DNA of 64,000 bases. Origin: Paraspadella gotoi. Lineage: Eukaryota > Chaetognatha. Every line of letters begins with the position of its first letter. Within the stretch, counting starts at the first letter, position 1. The notes below the pieces were generated by a model. That model was not told the DNA's origin, searched no databases, and saw only the letters and a list, made by a program, of their open reading frames with translations. Shown piece by piece: positions 11,956 to 24,580 of this stretch. The stretch spans positions 24,211,118 through 24,275,117 of the forward strand of contig CM119265.1 of assembly GCA_051294375.1 (NCBI GenBank). The letters run 5' to 3'. The position numbers were made by a program, and so were the translations under genes.

Positions 11956-12606
11956 TCACATAATGATACATTTCTTGAAGTCGTCCATATCTTGTTCCTT
12001 TGTTCCTGAAAATCTCCGTCTGGTTGACAAGAGATCCGCTGGAACTTGGAGTCGCTTTTCCGTCGACTCTAGAAAAACAAAAGACTTGTATGTTAAATAT
12101 TTGTGAGGTGATAATTGGTAACTGCGTCACATAGTAGTCGAAACCGTAATAATAAATATATATAGATATAAGGTGAAGAAACATTTTATCATGTTTATCA
12201 CTTTTTATTACATTTTTGTAATTTTAGAAAACTGAATATTTCTCCAAATATTAAATATAAATCACCTTGATTTCAGTTTTAGGCAAAAAAGACGCGTTAT
12301 AAATTTGTTTTGGTAGTATCAAAAAAATCTTTCTGATATTCCTAAATTTATTTTGTTTTTAAAACTTATCTAAATGAAGTGCATCGTAGTCGATTTTCAA
12401 AAGTTTTCAAATATTTTAAACTCTCTCGTTTCGTACAATCGTCACTCAAAATCCAAACATCGTTCAACCAAATCTTCCCCCCTACCCCCAAATCCGCCTA
12501 CCAAATCTTTTCCCCCTCTATAAATCTTCCCACCTTTCGTCTCCGTCTTCGACTCCTTCACGTCCTCAGGGACGACGACTTCAACAGATTTCACTTCCGA
12601 CGCCAT
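11956..12606 (-). CDS. Candidate 61-residue protein ending in a CaaX prenylation box
   Basis: Two exons on the minus strand. Exon 1 is 12606-12534: ATGGCGTCG start, 24 codons plus one base, donor GTGGGA. Exon 2 is 12068-11956 (acceptor TTTTTCTAG, stop TGA). The phase fits (G+AG). The product starts MASEVKSVEVVVPEDV, is highly charged, has an RRRFSGT patch near the middle of exon 2 and ends DDFKKCIIM. CIIM with preceding lysines is a canonical CaaX box of the kind farnesylated in Ras proteins. No GTPase motifs are present and the protein is too short for one. It is shorter than, and unlike, G-protein gamma subunits. A competing frame in exon 2 is open longer but does not fit exon 1. The donor is weak, so the call rests on phase, start context and the CaaX ending. 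Confidence 0.45.
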
Positions 12607-13429
12607 AATTCGTTTGTTTGTTTGTTTTGTTTACTTTGGATTAAAACTTGATTAAATACGAAATCTTTTTCTTTGGACGGTTTGAGTTTGTTTTTTTTTC
12701 TTCTTTTGTGCAAAAATTCTTTTTTCGGTTTCGTTTGCAAAGTTTACTCTTTTTTTTTTCGAATTTGAGAGAAAGAATTGAAGGTGAGGTTCTTTAGAAT
12801 TCAGATTTGTTAAAATACCAAAAAAAGATCCGGGCTTACGTAAGATTTCTTTTGTCTAAAACTTTCTACTAAAGCTTTTTTTCAGTTAAGTTTGTCTAAA
12901 AGTGGTTTGCTCGTTATCGGAAGGGTCCTCGGCTTTTTAAAGATTTTCTTTTCATTCTAGAATTTTGTTTTCAAACGGGCGCACACACACGATTACGCTA
13001 GCACACACACAAAAAAACTTGCGGTTCCACTTTTGACGCGATGACCCGAGAGAACGAGAGGTAACGAGAAAGTGGCAGGTGTGGGGAAAGGTAGAGAACG
13101 GGTACTGGAAAGTCCGGGTGGGTTCAACCTAGGAAGTTGAGTTTCGTCAGGGTTGCCCGGGTGAGGCTCGCGGGTTTGGTAAGGTGACCATCGAGGGTCC
13201 TGTTCCCTGACGTCCCGATTTGCAACGTGACGCAAAACAAATGATTATTCTCTTTTGAGTTTTCCTTTCAGCTTTGTTCCTGTAATCAAGTCGCTGTGCC
13301 TAATTTACCTTGTGTGACGAGACTTGGGTCACTGTGCTGTAATCTTTGTCCCGGATGCGCGAATCTCGATCGAGATATTTTTATCTTTGCGACTTAATTG
13401 ACTTTTCGAGTTTTCGTCACCGAGAAGGA

Positions 13430-13430
<1 letters not shown>

Positions 13431-13475
<45 letters not shown>

Positions 13476-13477
13476 CG
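13431..13477. repeat. (GAT)n microsatellite
   Basis: About fourteen uninterrupted GAT trinucleotides followed by GACGATT. The region is intergenic. Confidence 0.9.
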
Positions 13478-14428
13478 ATTACCGGATTTTGAATACGGCC
13501 GATCGATTAAAAATTGCAATGACGTTTGACGAAAGATATTTAAAAAAAGTATATCAAATATTAATCGATGTATTTATTTAATTTAACTCGCTTTAAATTA
13601 AAGTTTTTTAATTCTACTCCGGAGTAAACAAAAGCAACAATAAACCCACAAATCATGTCCGTTTATTGTCAAAAACAAAATTGTCATTTTTAAGATCATT
13701 TATTTATTTTTATGTTTTTCCCATTCTTCTTTTGTTATGATATGAAAGAGACTAGTACTACTTATTCTAGGAAATAATAAATAGACGCCATAATTTGAGT
13801 ATATAAATATGCAAGAGCTCTATATTCTAAAACACCAACAACTATGAAAGTGCAAATATTATAATGCTTTCATGAAGGAAAATATTTTTTTTTAAATTTC
13901 TTGTTCGATAGAATTTCTTCACTTTGGATAAACACCGATTTACGAAAATAATCAAAAAAACAAAAAAAAAACAACTAATGTTTGTTAATAATGTTCAAGG
14001 GGTTTTTTATTCCACTTGTCAACCTCGCTAAATCTCAATATGTAAATCCCACCAATTTAAAACTGTACACAAAAAAAATTCAGCCAATCAGTAAACGAGG
14101 CTTTTTTTTTTTCGTTTTTCTTTTGAGTCCCAGGTCCGGTTTTCTTTTCCCCATGATCGCGCATTCAACATTATGGCGCTGGTCACATTATGGCGCATTT
14201 CTTTCCTCCTTCCAGAACCAACTCCCTCTCGTCATTTTCGCTCCATCGACGTTTGTGAGTTTGACCTTTGACCTCTTCTTTGCCTCGCGGGTTTTCTAGA
14301 CGCGTCCCTGTACGAGTCGTGGGCGGAAAATTGGGAGAAAATTTGAATTTAAGATGTTTGTTTAAAATAATATAAATTCTAATCGGGAAGTCGGGAATGA
14401 AAAATACATTCAGCCTTAGGCGTAGGTA

Positions 14429-14432
<4 letters not shown>

Positions 14433-14510
<78 letters not shown>

Positions 14511-14522
14511 AGAATGAGAGGA
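14433..14522. repeat. (AG)n microsatellite
   Basis: AG dinucleotides with three single-base interruptions. A second, purer run follows at 14810-14882 and then a GTAAAGGTAAT tandem repeat at about 14930-15025. Confidence 0.9.
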
Positions 14523-14806
14523 GAGGGGGAAAGATATTAGTTGGGGTGAGTAACAAAATACTGATAAAAAATACATCAAAAAGAGATTGAATAAAATCAA
14601 AACAGCTTAAGAAATTATTTCAAACTCTCCCCTCCAAAATTTTTTTTACCGTTGGCGGTATTCGCGTTCCTTTCCTTCTCATCGCTTCCTCCATCCATCC
14701 TCTTTCTCCCTTCATCCAATTCTGCAGACATTTTTTTTCTTCTGTCGAATATTTTTTTTTTATTTCTTGGAAATGTCTTCGCTCTTTTTCGCGTTTCTGG
14801 TAGTGT

Positions 14807-14887
<81 letters not shown>

Positions 14888-15561
14888 AAAAAATAAATAA
14901 TAATTACGCGTTTGGTAAGGTAAAGATAATGTAAAGGTAATATAAAGGTGTAAATGAAATGTAAAGGTAATGTAAAGGTATAAAGGTAATGTAAAGGTCT
15001 AAACTCTAAAGGTAATGTAAAGGTGATGTACTATTTAGGATTTAGGATTAATATTTAGAAAAGAGACGTGATAAAATAAGAAGCGCTATCGAAGAATATA
15101 AATCAAAAAAAGTAGGACTTATGATCGTCCGAATACAATTATTTTTCAATCCGAGATGATTTAAATATATAAAGACAAAGGATTGCTGTAGATTTAAACA
15201 AAAAACAAAAAACAAAAAAAAACAAAAAAAACATACCAATATCTTCTTTTTTTGAATCCTTTCGGTGATTTTTCTAAATTTTTCGAATAAATAAACAAAT
15301 GAGTTTTTCCTTCGGATTTTCTTCCGTTTAATTTCCGAGTTGTTCTCTTTTTTTTCACGACTCGTGACTTTTCTCGAATTTCTTTCGATTTCGATGAAAA
15401 TTCACGGGAAAATGTGATTTTTTTTTTCGTCGAGGAGAAAAAAAAGGAGGACGACCGCGAGTGTGAAAAATAAATTGTGCAACGTGAAGCGAAAGGGAAA
15501 AAAAAACTGCGACGGTTCGTGTGATTTGCACGAGAATGGAAAAAGCTGGAAGATAGATTCT

Positions 15562-15705
<144 letters not shown>

Positions 15706-15944
15706 CTTACCTTTATTCCTCCCACTTCTACGTTTCTTTTCTGTCTTCTATTTATCCGCCTCCCACCCCCTCGTCCTCTTCCTCCTCCTCTTCATTTTCT
15801 TCCTCCTCCTCCTCCTCCTCGCCTTACCCTCCCAACTCGCTCTCGTCTTTACAATTTGAATTCGGATGAAAGTGAATCAATAAAATCGTCGTACAAACAC
15901 GAAAAAAAAAACTTTTGACGAAGTTGGTTGAAGTGGGAGGGAGA

Positions 15945-16077
15945 GAGAGTGGAATAAGTGGTTGAGGGGGTGGGCTGAGTGGTTGAGATGGTGGAGTTAG
16001 TGGTTGAGATGGTGGAGTTAGTGGTTGAGATGGTGGAGTGAGTGGTTGAGATGGTGGAGTGGAGTAAGTGGTTGAGA
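15945..16077. repeat. GTGGTTGAGATGGTGGAGTTA minisatellite
   Basis: A unit of about 21 bases (GTGGTTGAGATGGTGGAGTTA) is present about six times with small changes. The minus-strand frame reads STISTTNSTISTT, a repeat artefact. Confidence 0.85.
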
Positions 16078-17407
16078 ATGAAGATAGAGGCCTTGTAAGG
16101 GATTAAAAAGTTTGATATATATATACAAGATATTTCGGAAACAAATATCGCCCAAATCGTTATTAAAAATACTGTCGATGTACTTTTCAATTTCAGTCTT
16201 TTTAGCCAGCCTCATTAAAAAAAAATATTATTCATAATCACTTCCTGAACTCCGGAAATAACTCGATGGCACGATCCCAAAAACTAAAATATGATCGGTT
16301 CGCATTTGTATTGATTAATTCACTGCATAAGAATGTGAAACCAATTTTTGAGGTTAACTTAACCCTCGAAAATATATACAAGGACGAACGAGTAAAAGAA
16401 GATTCCTTCTCTGGGCTTAGTTGTTGTTGTGATTAATGATTGAAGAATTTTGTTGTCTTCTTCTTTTTTTGATTTTTTTTTACCGGCGAAATATTTGAAG
16501 AATTTCCCGATTCTATTTTCCTAAAATCAATGAGATTATTGATTAAACCTTTGATTTGAGGGACTAGATAATTTTTTTTTTTTTAAACAAATTCCCCTTT
16601 TTTTCACAATGTCACCAAAAATTTAAACTAGATGAGGAAGAAATAGACGACGATTGCTACCCAACGATAAGTAGGAATCGCAAAACAATAAAACAAATGA
16701 ACGTTTTCTCTCTTTTTATTTTTTTTTTAGAAAATAATTTCGTGTTGTTCATGCAATATTTGATAATGAAATGAAATGCCCAGGGATTGCGGAATGAAAT
16801 GAGCTCTTTTACCCCGGAGGTTAATTTCATTACTGTCTCATTGTAAAACTTATATTGTGTTTATTTTTTTTGGTATATTGTTAAAACAAGCATTTATATA
16901 TCGTTTTTTCTGTAGTACTTGTCCCAGTTTTTTATCCCAAATTATTAATGATTAATGGCACGAATATACAGTAATTTGCTCTGCAGTTGCACAGCGGCCA
17001 ATTTAAAAGATGGGGACTTTATTTAAGGCTAAAATTGTAATACATTTGTAAAATAAAAATTCAAAAAATATAGATACCTTTTCAGTGTTATCAATGAAAA
17101 ATGTTGGCCTTTAAGTTTGCGATTAAAACGTAGATCATAGATACAGATTAATGCAATTAACCCAAACTACGAATCGTAACTTTAGCTGTAAATCTGAAAC
17201 CTATTTTTGACAGTTTCTATTAGTTTCTATTATTGAAACGAAAAAAAACCGTCAATGTGGTTTGATGGTTTCTGGCAAATTTCTCTTTAATTGATAAAGA
17301 CAAAAAAATAATTTAAAAAAACAACAAATTAATAAAAGACACTAAATTAGAAATTAGTTTTGATAAATAGCGTCGATCCTGACTCCACGGTTTTTGTCAC
17401 TTCAGGA

Positions 17408-20400
17408 ATGGGGTTTCGCTATAGTCACTACACTCCCGGTTGTTGTGGGCTTGACAATGTCTACGGTAGCGATCCTCTCTCTCTTTTTTCTTTCTGCCAT
17501 TTTAGCATTTAGATTTTTTTTTTGACGAAATACATTCACGATTATCGTTTCAAATTTAAGTTTTTCCTCGATTTTGAAGAAAAACTAAAAAATTTAAAAT
17601 TTAAAAAATTTAAAAAATTCTTTTAATTTTCTATGTAACTTTTTTTTGAAACGATAATTGCTTAAACCTTATTATACGGTTCGTTAACAGTGATTGAGTT
17701 GAACTGACACTAAATTTCAATCATGAGCTTTTTTTTTTGGAAGAGAGATATAAACATTTTCTGGTTTTTTAACTTTTTTTGGTTTTTTGTTGCAATTTGT
17801 GACGCATGCTCCTTTGAGCCATGTTTAAAATATGAAATGAGACATTTAATACGTTGTCGTTGCAGAGTCTTTTTTTTTCGCAGATGTGGATGAAAGAATT
17901 TCTTTGAAATATACATTCTCGATCTTTTGTTTCTATCAATCATCCATTAGGTCAACTCGATGGTTGGTATTAGTCTTGCGAAATTGCGGTGCTCAAAACA
18001 GCTCAATTTAGCCACAGAAACTTCCGTTTTTTTCTTTTTACATTTTTTGATACATTAATGCTTCTTCTCGGTATCAATCATTTACGACTGTTTTTCTTTG
18101 AGTGACTTGTACTCGTAAAAACTTATCAATATCCTTTTTTTTGCCAGCACCATCACCACATGTAACGAAACAAAACTATTTGCCAATTATGTTTAACTAA
18201 CCTAAGACTAATATAAAATGAACATACGGTGCATGTTTTTATTTAACTTTTGATTTGTTCACAAATCACGTTTTTAAGAACGACAAAAAAAATTGTTTGG
18301 TTGTTTAAATGTTTGTAGTAAAGTTTAGAATTAGAATTGTTGGATCATCGGGAAATTATGTGGAAAATACCGTGGGTCTAATTTTCCAAACTTTTCTTTC
18401 TCTTCGGCAGAAATTCCCAGAAAACAAATTGACACGACTCCCTTAAAAAACGCCAAAGTAGTATTTGTCGTAGGTTAGTTAATTTATTCATCTATTTTTG
18501 TTATTTACTTTTTCTCTGTCTATCTTTCTATCTATTTATCTACGTAGTTTTCCATTTATTTATTTTTCTTTTTATCTATTTATATCTATCTATTTATTTA
18601 TTTTTGTATTTTTCTACATACTTTTTTATTCATCTATTTATCTTTTTATATGTTTATCTTTTTCTCTTTTCTCTTTATCTTTATCTTTTTCTCTTTTCTT
18701 TTTATCTTTTTTTCTATTTATATATTTATGTATTAACTTAAAATCTCAATAATATATCAACCTAGACTAACTAAATTTCTCAACAACCTTCACACCTCCC
18801 CCGCCCCCCCCCCAAGGCGGCCCCGGTTCCGGCAAGGGGACGCAATGCGACAAAATCGTGGAAAAGTATGGCTACACTCACCTTTCGTCCGGAGACCTCT
18901 TACGGGACGAGGTCGCATCGCAATCTCGTCTCGGAAAAGAGTTGAACAAAATCATGAAGGTAGAAGTTGGCAGAGTTTAAATTTAAAAGGTTCTTAAAAT
19001 TGACATATTTTAATTAACATAATATCGACATATGTTCCAGGCTGGAAAGTTGGTTCCGCTAGAAGTCGTTCTGGATTTGATCAAAGAAGCCATGTTGAGA
19101 AACATGTCAACATCAAAAGGATTTCTGCTCGACGGTTATCCGCGAGAATTGTCTCAAGGCATTCTCTTCGAAGAAGAAGTAAAATTTTACTCAGTTTCAT
19201 TATCGATCGATTGATTGATTGATTGCTTGAATTATCGATCGATCGATTTATGTATTAATTAGATAGTTCAAATATTGAAATGTGAAATCAATAAAGATTT
19301 TAAAACACTGAGTGATTCCTTGATTGATTGTCTTCCTCAGGTTTGCCCTTGCCAAATGGTGCTCTACATGGAAGTTCCCGACGACACGATGACTCAACGA
19401 CTCTTGTACAGAGGAAAGACTTCGGGTCGAGTCGACGACAACGACGAGACGATCAAGAAACGCCTCGCCACATTCCCAAAGTGAGACAGAGTGCGAGAAC
19501 AATGAAAACGACGACGATGACAACGATGAGACAATCAAGAAAACGCCTCGCCACATTCCACAAAGTGAGACAGAGTGCGAGAACATGAAAACGACGACGA
19601 TGACAACGATGAGACAATCAAGAAACGCCTCGCCACATTCCACAAAGTGAGACAGAGTGCGAGAACAATGACAACGACGACGATGACAACGATGAGACGA
19701 TCAAGAAACCCTCGCCACATTCCACAAAGTGAGACAAGAGTGCGAGAACGATGACAACAACGACGATGACAACGATGAGACAATCAAGAAACGCCTCGCC
19801 ACATTCCACAAAGTGAGACAGAGTGCGAGAACAATGACAACGACGACGATGACAACGATGAGACGATCAAGAAACGCCTCGCCACATTCCACAAAGTGAG
19901 ACAGAGTGCAAGAACGATGACAACGACGACAATGACAACGACGAGACAATCAAGAAACGCCTCGCCACATTCCACAAGTGAGACAGAGTGCGAGAACAAT
20001 GACAACGACGACGATGACAACGACGAGACGATCAAGAAACGCCTCGCCACATTCGCACAAAGTGAGACAGAGTGCGAGAACGATGACGACGACAACGAAG
20101 ACGAAAACGACCAGCGATCATTAGTGGTTTCCCGCGCGATTAAAAGTCAACCAGGAACTAGACCGTGATTAATTTCTGAAAAACTTCGATCTTACGTCAC
20201 CTGAGAAAATGACAAATTTTAGTTTTTAATCTGACGGATAATCAACTTGTTTTTCTTCCTTGAAAGCGAACATTGAACATTGAAAATTTATCTGAGTAGG
20301 GCTGTTAACACTAAGTAAGGCCATTAAAAGCGACTTAGACAACTCTGATGTGAGTTTTATAATAATATAATAATAGGAAAATAATAAAGAATAATAATCG

Positions 20401-21100
20401 CAAGTTCAGAAAGTTTTACGTCCATCCAGAAATTTTGGGCCAGGTTTAGTTTAAATTCAGAATTAATTTAGTTTTCAGGTATAAAGATTACGGATTAGAT
20501 CTGGGATTAGATTATTAAGGTTGAGACTAAAGTGACTGACTTCAAGGTTGAGACTGAAGTGACTGTCTTCAAGGTTGAGACTGAAGTGACTGACGTCAAG
20601 GGAGTCCACCAGAGAAAGTGGCAACGAAAGTGAAACTTTTAATCACGGTCATCCTTTGACCACTCGACGCTGTCATAATATATAATCTAAACAGACCACC
20701 TCCCCCCCAATAATTCACCATTTTACCTCCCCACCATCGTCTGCCACCCCCCCCAGGTGACGGGGGCGGTGCTTGACCACTTCGAGAAGCAGGGAAAACT
20801 CCGGCGGGTCGTGGCCGAAGCTTCGCCGCCCATCGTCTTCAAACTCGTCTCGAAAGTCTTTCAAGAGGATCTTCTCAAATCAGCGAGGATCATCTTCGTT
20901 TGCGGTGGGGCAATTAATCAATCAATCAATCTTTAAAATGTTCTATTCATCAATAAATCATTAAATCAATCAATCGTTCGATCAATCAAATTATTATCTA
21001 TTAATGGATCATTTAATAATCAAATAAATAAATCTAACAATGAATGAATAGATTATATTGATTAACGAATTAAGCACTCAACTTAATTTTCTTAAATGAA

Positions 21101-21187
<87 letters not shown>

Positions 21188-21532
21188 ATGAATAAATGAA
21201 TGAATCAATAAATAAATGAATCAATAAATAAATGAATCAATAAATAAATGAATCAATAAATAAATGAATCAATAAATCATAAAATAAATCATTAAATAAA
21301 TCAATAAATAAATCAATAAATAAATCATTAAATAAATCAATAAATAAATCATTAAATAAATCAATAAATAAATCAATCAGGCGGTCCCGGAAGCGGTAAA
21401 GGAACCCAGTGCGACCGAATCGTGGAGCGCTACGGATTCACTCATTTGTCAACGGGCGATTTGCTTAGAGAGGAAGTCGCCTCCAAATCGCCGAGGGGAA
21501 ATGAGCTCAACAGTCTCATGCAAGTCAGTTGA

Positions 21533-21628
<96 letters not shown>

Positions 21629-24580
21629 AGTAAACAAAATCGCAATTATAAAATTTTAAAAAAATAATGTCTCTAGTCGGGAAAATTGGTTCCCATGGAA
21701 ACGGTGTTGCTGCTTCTCAAAGAAGCGATGATCGCCAAAGCTGACGTCTCGAAAGGATTCCTCATTGACGGATACCCGAGAGAGGTGATTGATTGATTGA
21801 CTTATTTCTTATTCTTTTATTTCTTTATTTAAAGATTGATTGAATGTCGGTTAAAATTAATTAATTAATTAATTAATTAATTAATTGACTAATTAATTAA
21901 TTAACTGAATTAATTCCGCTAATGATCGTTGGGAGATCCGGCGTCATTTGCTCAAACTTGTTTAATTATTCATCCGTTTTCATCTAGGTGGAGCAAGGCA
22001 TCCAGTTCGAACGCGCCCTCTGTCCGGCTCGAATGGTCCTTCACTTCGATTTGTCCGACGCGGAGATGACCCGACGCCTCCTCCACCGCGGGAAGACCTC
22101 GGGCCGCGTGGACGACAACGAAGAAACCATCGCCAAGAGACTCGATACTTTTCACAGAATCACCGAACCAGTCACGGGATATTACGAGACCAAAGGCCGG
22201 CTCGTCACGGTGAGAAGCGGGCTTGTGGATTGTGGATTGTGGATTGTGAACGGGATGGAAAGTCAAGTGAAAAAGGGTTGTGGGTTGTGGAAGGGGCTGA
22301 CGGGTCAGTGGGAGATTGGGGTGAGGAAGAGGTTGAATGAAATGATTCACGCGGATTCACTGATTTTTATTTGTTTATTTTTGATTTGCGGATTCGAATT
22401 CCGCGAAGCTTAAATTAATCGGATCAAAAAGGAAGATCCGAAACGAAAAAAAAAAAACATCTTGGCGTAAGAGGATTCGAAATTAAAATCCGTTTTATAA
22501 AAAAATGTGGGATTTTCTTTTTTGTTTGTTTTCCTTATTTTGTTTTTAGTCAAGGGGTAAGATTTGAATATAGGCAAAAGAATTTCACAGGCTATGAATA
22601 AAAATTGAAACGAAATTGAAAGCAATCCAGATTTAAAAAAACCCATTTACCTTGAAGAAATAATAGAAATATCAAAACAACTCGAGTTAGCTTAGGATTA
22701 ACGTCATCCTATGCACGTGGCAAGACCTTAATCAACCAGAGCCTAATTCAGGGGCAAAATAGATTATTCATTCGATAAATGGATAATTTTCATATCGTAC
22801 CGAGTTCTTATAACGATATATGTTTAATCTAACTTACATCCATCCGCCAGATAAACGCCGAGCGAAGTCCCGACCAAATCTTCCGCGACGTCCAGGATTA
22901 TCTCGATCGCCTCGTCCTAGAGGGATGTAAGGTCGTCTTCGTCGTGGGTGGACCCGGATGTGGAAAGGGAACACAGTGCGAGAAATTGGCGGAGAGATAC
23001 AACCTCACCCACTTGTCGTCGGGTGAGTGAGAGAGGAGAGAAAGAAAGTAGGGCGGAAGGGAGAGAAGGAGTTGACAGCTTTTGATTGCTTTATTACGAT
23101 AAGAAGCAGTTGACAGCTTTTGATTGCTTTATTACGATAAGAAGCAGTTGACAGCTTTTGATTGCTTTATTACGATAAAAGCTACTTGAACCCCAGTTCT
23201 ACTTCACCGATGCATAATGAACGAAGATTGATAATCTTGTTCTCATTTGACGTTTAGTGTTTAATTTTATCTTTGATTTTAAAAATGGCCAACATATTTA
23301 ATTCGTAACCTTAATACATATATTTATTATCATATTTACGTCTTTTTGTGCCACTTGGCAATTTTTAACTAAATCCCTAAAAAATTTTTATTTAGCAACT
23401 TCTTTGTAAGTCGCCATTGAATCAAAGAATAAACGTCATGAGTCTAAATAGATTCCAGTTTTATATTTGTCAGAATACTCAACAAAATCCGAACTGTTAT
23501 AATTCGACGACTCACTGCAATATGCAAATTATATTTTATGCTATAACTTTATTCATTCATCTCCTCTCTCCCCTCACTTCTCAGGCGACCTCCTTCGCGC
23601 CGAAGTGGCGTCGGGATCTCCGATGGGCGTGGAGCTCGACGCGACGATGAAGGCGGGTCAGCTGGTTTCCATGGAGACGGTGTTGCGACTCATCAAGGAG
23701 GCGATGGTGAAGGCGGCGTTGGGCGGAAGTCGGGGATTTCTCATCGACGGATATCCGCGAGAGGTTCCGCAAGGAGTCAAGTTCGAGAACAACGTGAGCT
23801 TCGCTTTTGATATAAATATAAAGAAATTTATTTATCAGTAAATTAAAAGTTAGTTATCAGTGAGTTAAGAATTTCATTTTATCTTTTTCATCCTATTATT
23901 TTCATATTGTATTGACTTTTCCCTCAACGGGTTTTTTTTTTTGGTAGTTTTTCATTTTCATTTTTATTAGCCTTTCTTGTTTGGCCATTCACGAATGACT
24001 CTTCCCCATTGGGCTTTCCCACTTTTTAACCCATTTCAGATCAAACCCTGCGACGCTGTCCTTTACTTCAACGTCACCGACGAAACGATGACGCGACGTC
24101 TTTTGAATCGAGCCAAGACTTCGGGTCGCGTAGACGACAACGAGGAGACCATCAAGAAAAGGTGAGCAATGATTGCAACGAAGTGACCATCTGGAACTTT
24201 TTTAACTTTTTCAACTTTTCTCTTAACTAAAATGAGATAAATTTTTTTTAATAATAACTTTCCGAATATATTTTTAAAATTTAAATTTAAAAAAAAATTA
24301 GGTACAACAATTTTGGATACTTTTAATATTTGAAAAAAAAAATTTGTAGGTTGAGAACTTTCCACGAATGCACGGCACCAGTTTGCGACTATTACTTTAA
24401 AAAAGGAAAACTTATTGAGGTAAATAGATTAGCTTTAATCAGTAATTGTGAGAAAGTGGTTTTAAATTTGCAATCTCTATTTTTTTTTTTTCATTTTAGG
24501 TCAAAGCGGAAGGAACGCCAGACTTTATTTTCGATCGATCTTGCAAATTGCTGAACGAAAAAGTATTTTCCTCGATCTAA
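17408..24580 (+). CDS. Three-domain adenylate kinase (flagellar/sperm type)
   Basis: ATP + AMP <-> 2 ADP. Exons: 17408-17465 (putative start), 18411-18473, 18817-18959, 19041-19178, 19341-about 19483, 20757-20904, 21381-21523, 21677-21784, 21988-22209, 22851-23022, 23585-23793, 24040-24161, 24350-24419, 24500-24580 (stop TAA). All borders are GT/AG and phases agree, except one base at the end of the fifth exon. Length is about 605 residues. Each domain has the P-loop ([11 protein letters not shown] twice, [11 protein letters not shown]), the AMP-site [ST]SGDLLR.EV, the core F L [IL] DGYPRE and the short LID with KTSGRVDDN[DE]ET, as in AK1-class enzymes. Three tandem AK1-like domains match the sea-urchin sperm flagellar enzyme. 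The first exon reads [13 protein letters not shown]; Gly2 with Ser6 fits N-myristoylation, suggesting membrane or axoneme anchoring. That exon was chosen because its phase (G+AA) fits the next. An upstream AG at 17404-17405 suggests a spliced 5' UTR. A poly(A) signal AATAAA lies at 25236-25241. Confidence 0.9.
19425..20090 (+). repeat. ~83-bp tandem array that amplifies an adenylate kinase exon end and its splice donor
   Basis: The 3' end of the fifth kinase exon ([14 protein letters not shown] coding) plus the first intron bases (GTGAGACAGAGTGCGAGAAC) is repeated eight times. Donor-like GTGAGAC occurs after about 19483, 19565, 19646, 19729, 19813, 19896, 19979 and 20062. Units are about 82-84 bases and differ by single-base changes and indels. 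The first copy reads TTCCCAAA where the others read TTCCACAAA, so it lacks one base. Only the longer form joins in frame to the exon at 20757. Overlapping frames through the array on both strands are artefacts. Confidence 0.85.
20505..20601. repeat. 30-bp minisatellite, three copies
   Basis: TTCAAGGTTGAGACTGAAGT followed by GACTGACTTC-like sequence is repeated three times, in the intron between the fifth and sixth kinase exons. Confidence 0.85.
21090..21378. repeat. (AAAT)n / AAATGAATCAAT tandem repeat reaching a splice acceptor
   Basis: A long AAAT run passes into AATAAATGAATC and AATAAATCAATA units and ends at the AATCAATCAG acceptor of the seventh kinase exon (21381). The last 280 intron bases are almost free of pyrimidine runs. 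Confidence 0.9.
21533..21629. repeat. (GAAA)n microsatellite
   Basis: About 24 GAAA units start ten bases after the donor of the seventh kinase exon (GTCAGT at 21524). Frames through it read FLSF repeats and are not genes. Confidence 0.95.
23070..23180. repeat. 38-bp minisatellite, three copies
   Basis: AGTTGACAGCTTTTGATTGC plus TTTATTACGATAAGAAGC is present three times, the last with one change. It lies in the intron after the tenth kinase exon. Confidence 0.9.

Noticed and set aside
12993-13235. 80-codon minus frame (MRHVANRDVREQ...)
   Set aside because: No splice partners, composition not clearly coding; more likely promoter-region DNA.
19248-20168. Series of frames on both strands in the 83-bp array
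   Set aside because: Repeat translations of the amplified exon end; none is longer than the array allows.
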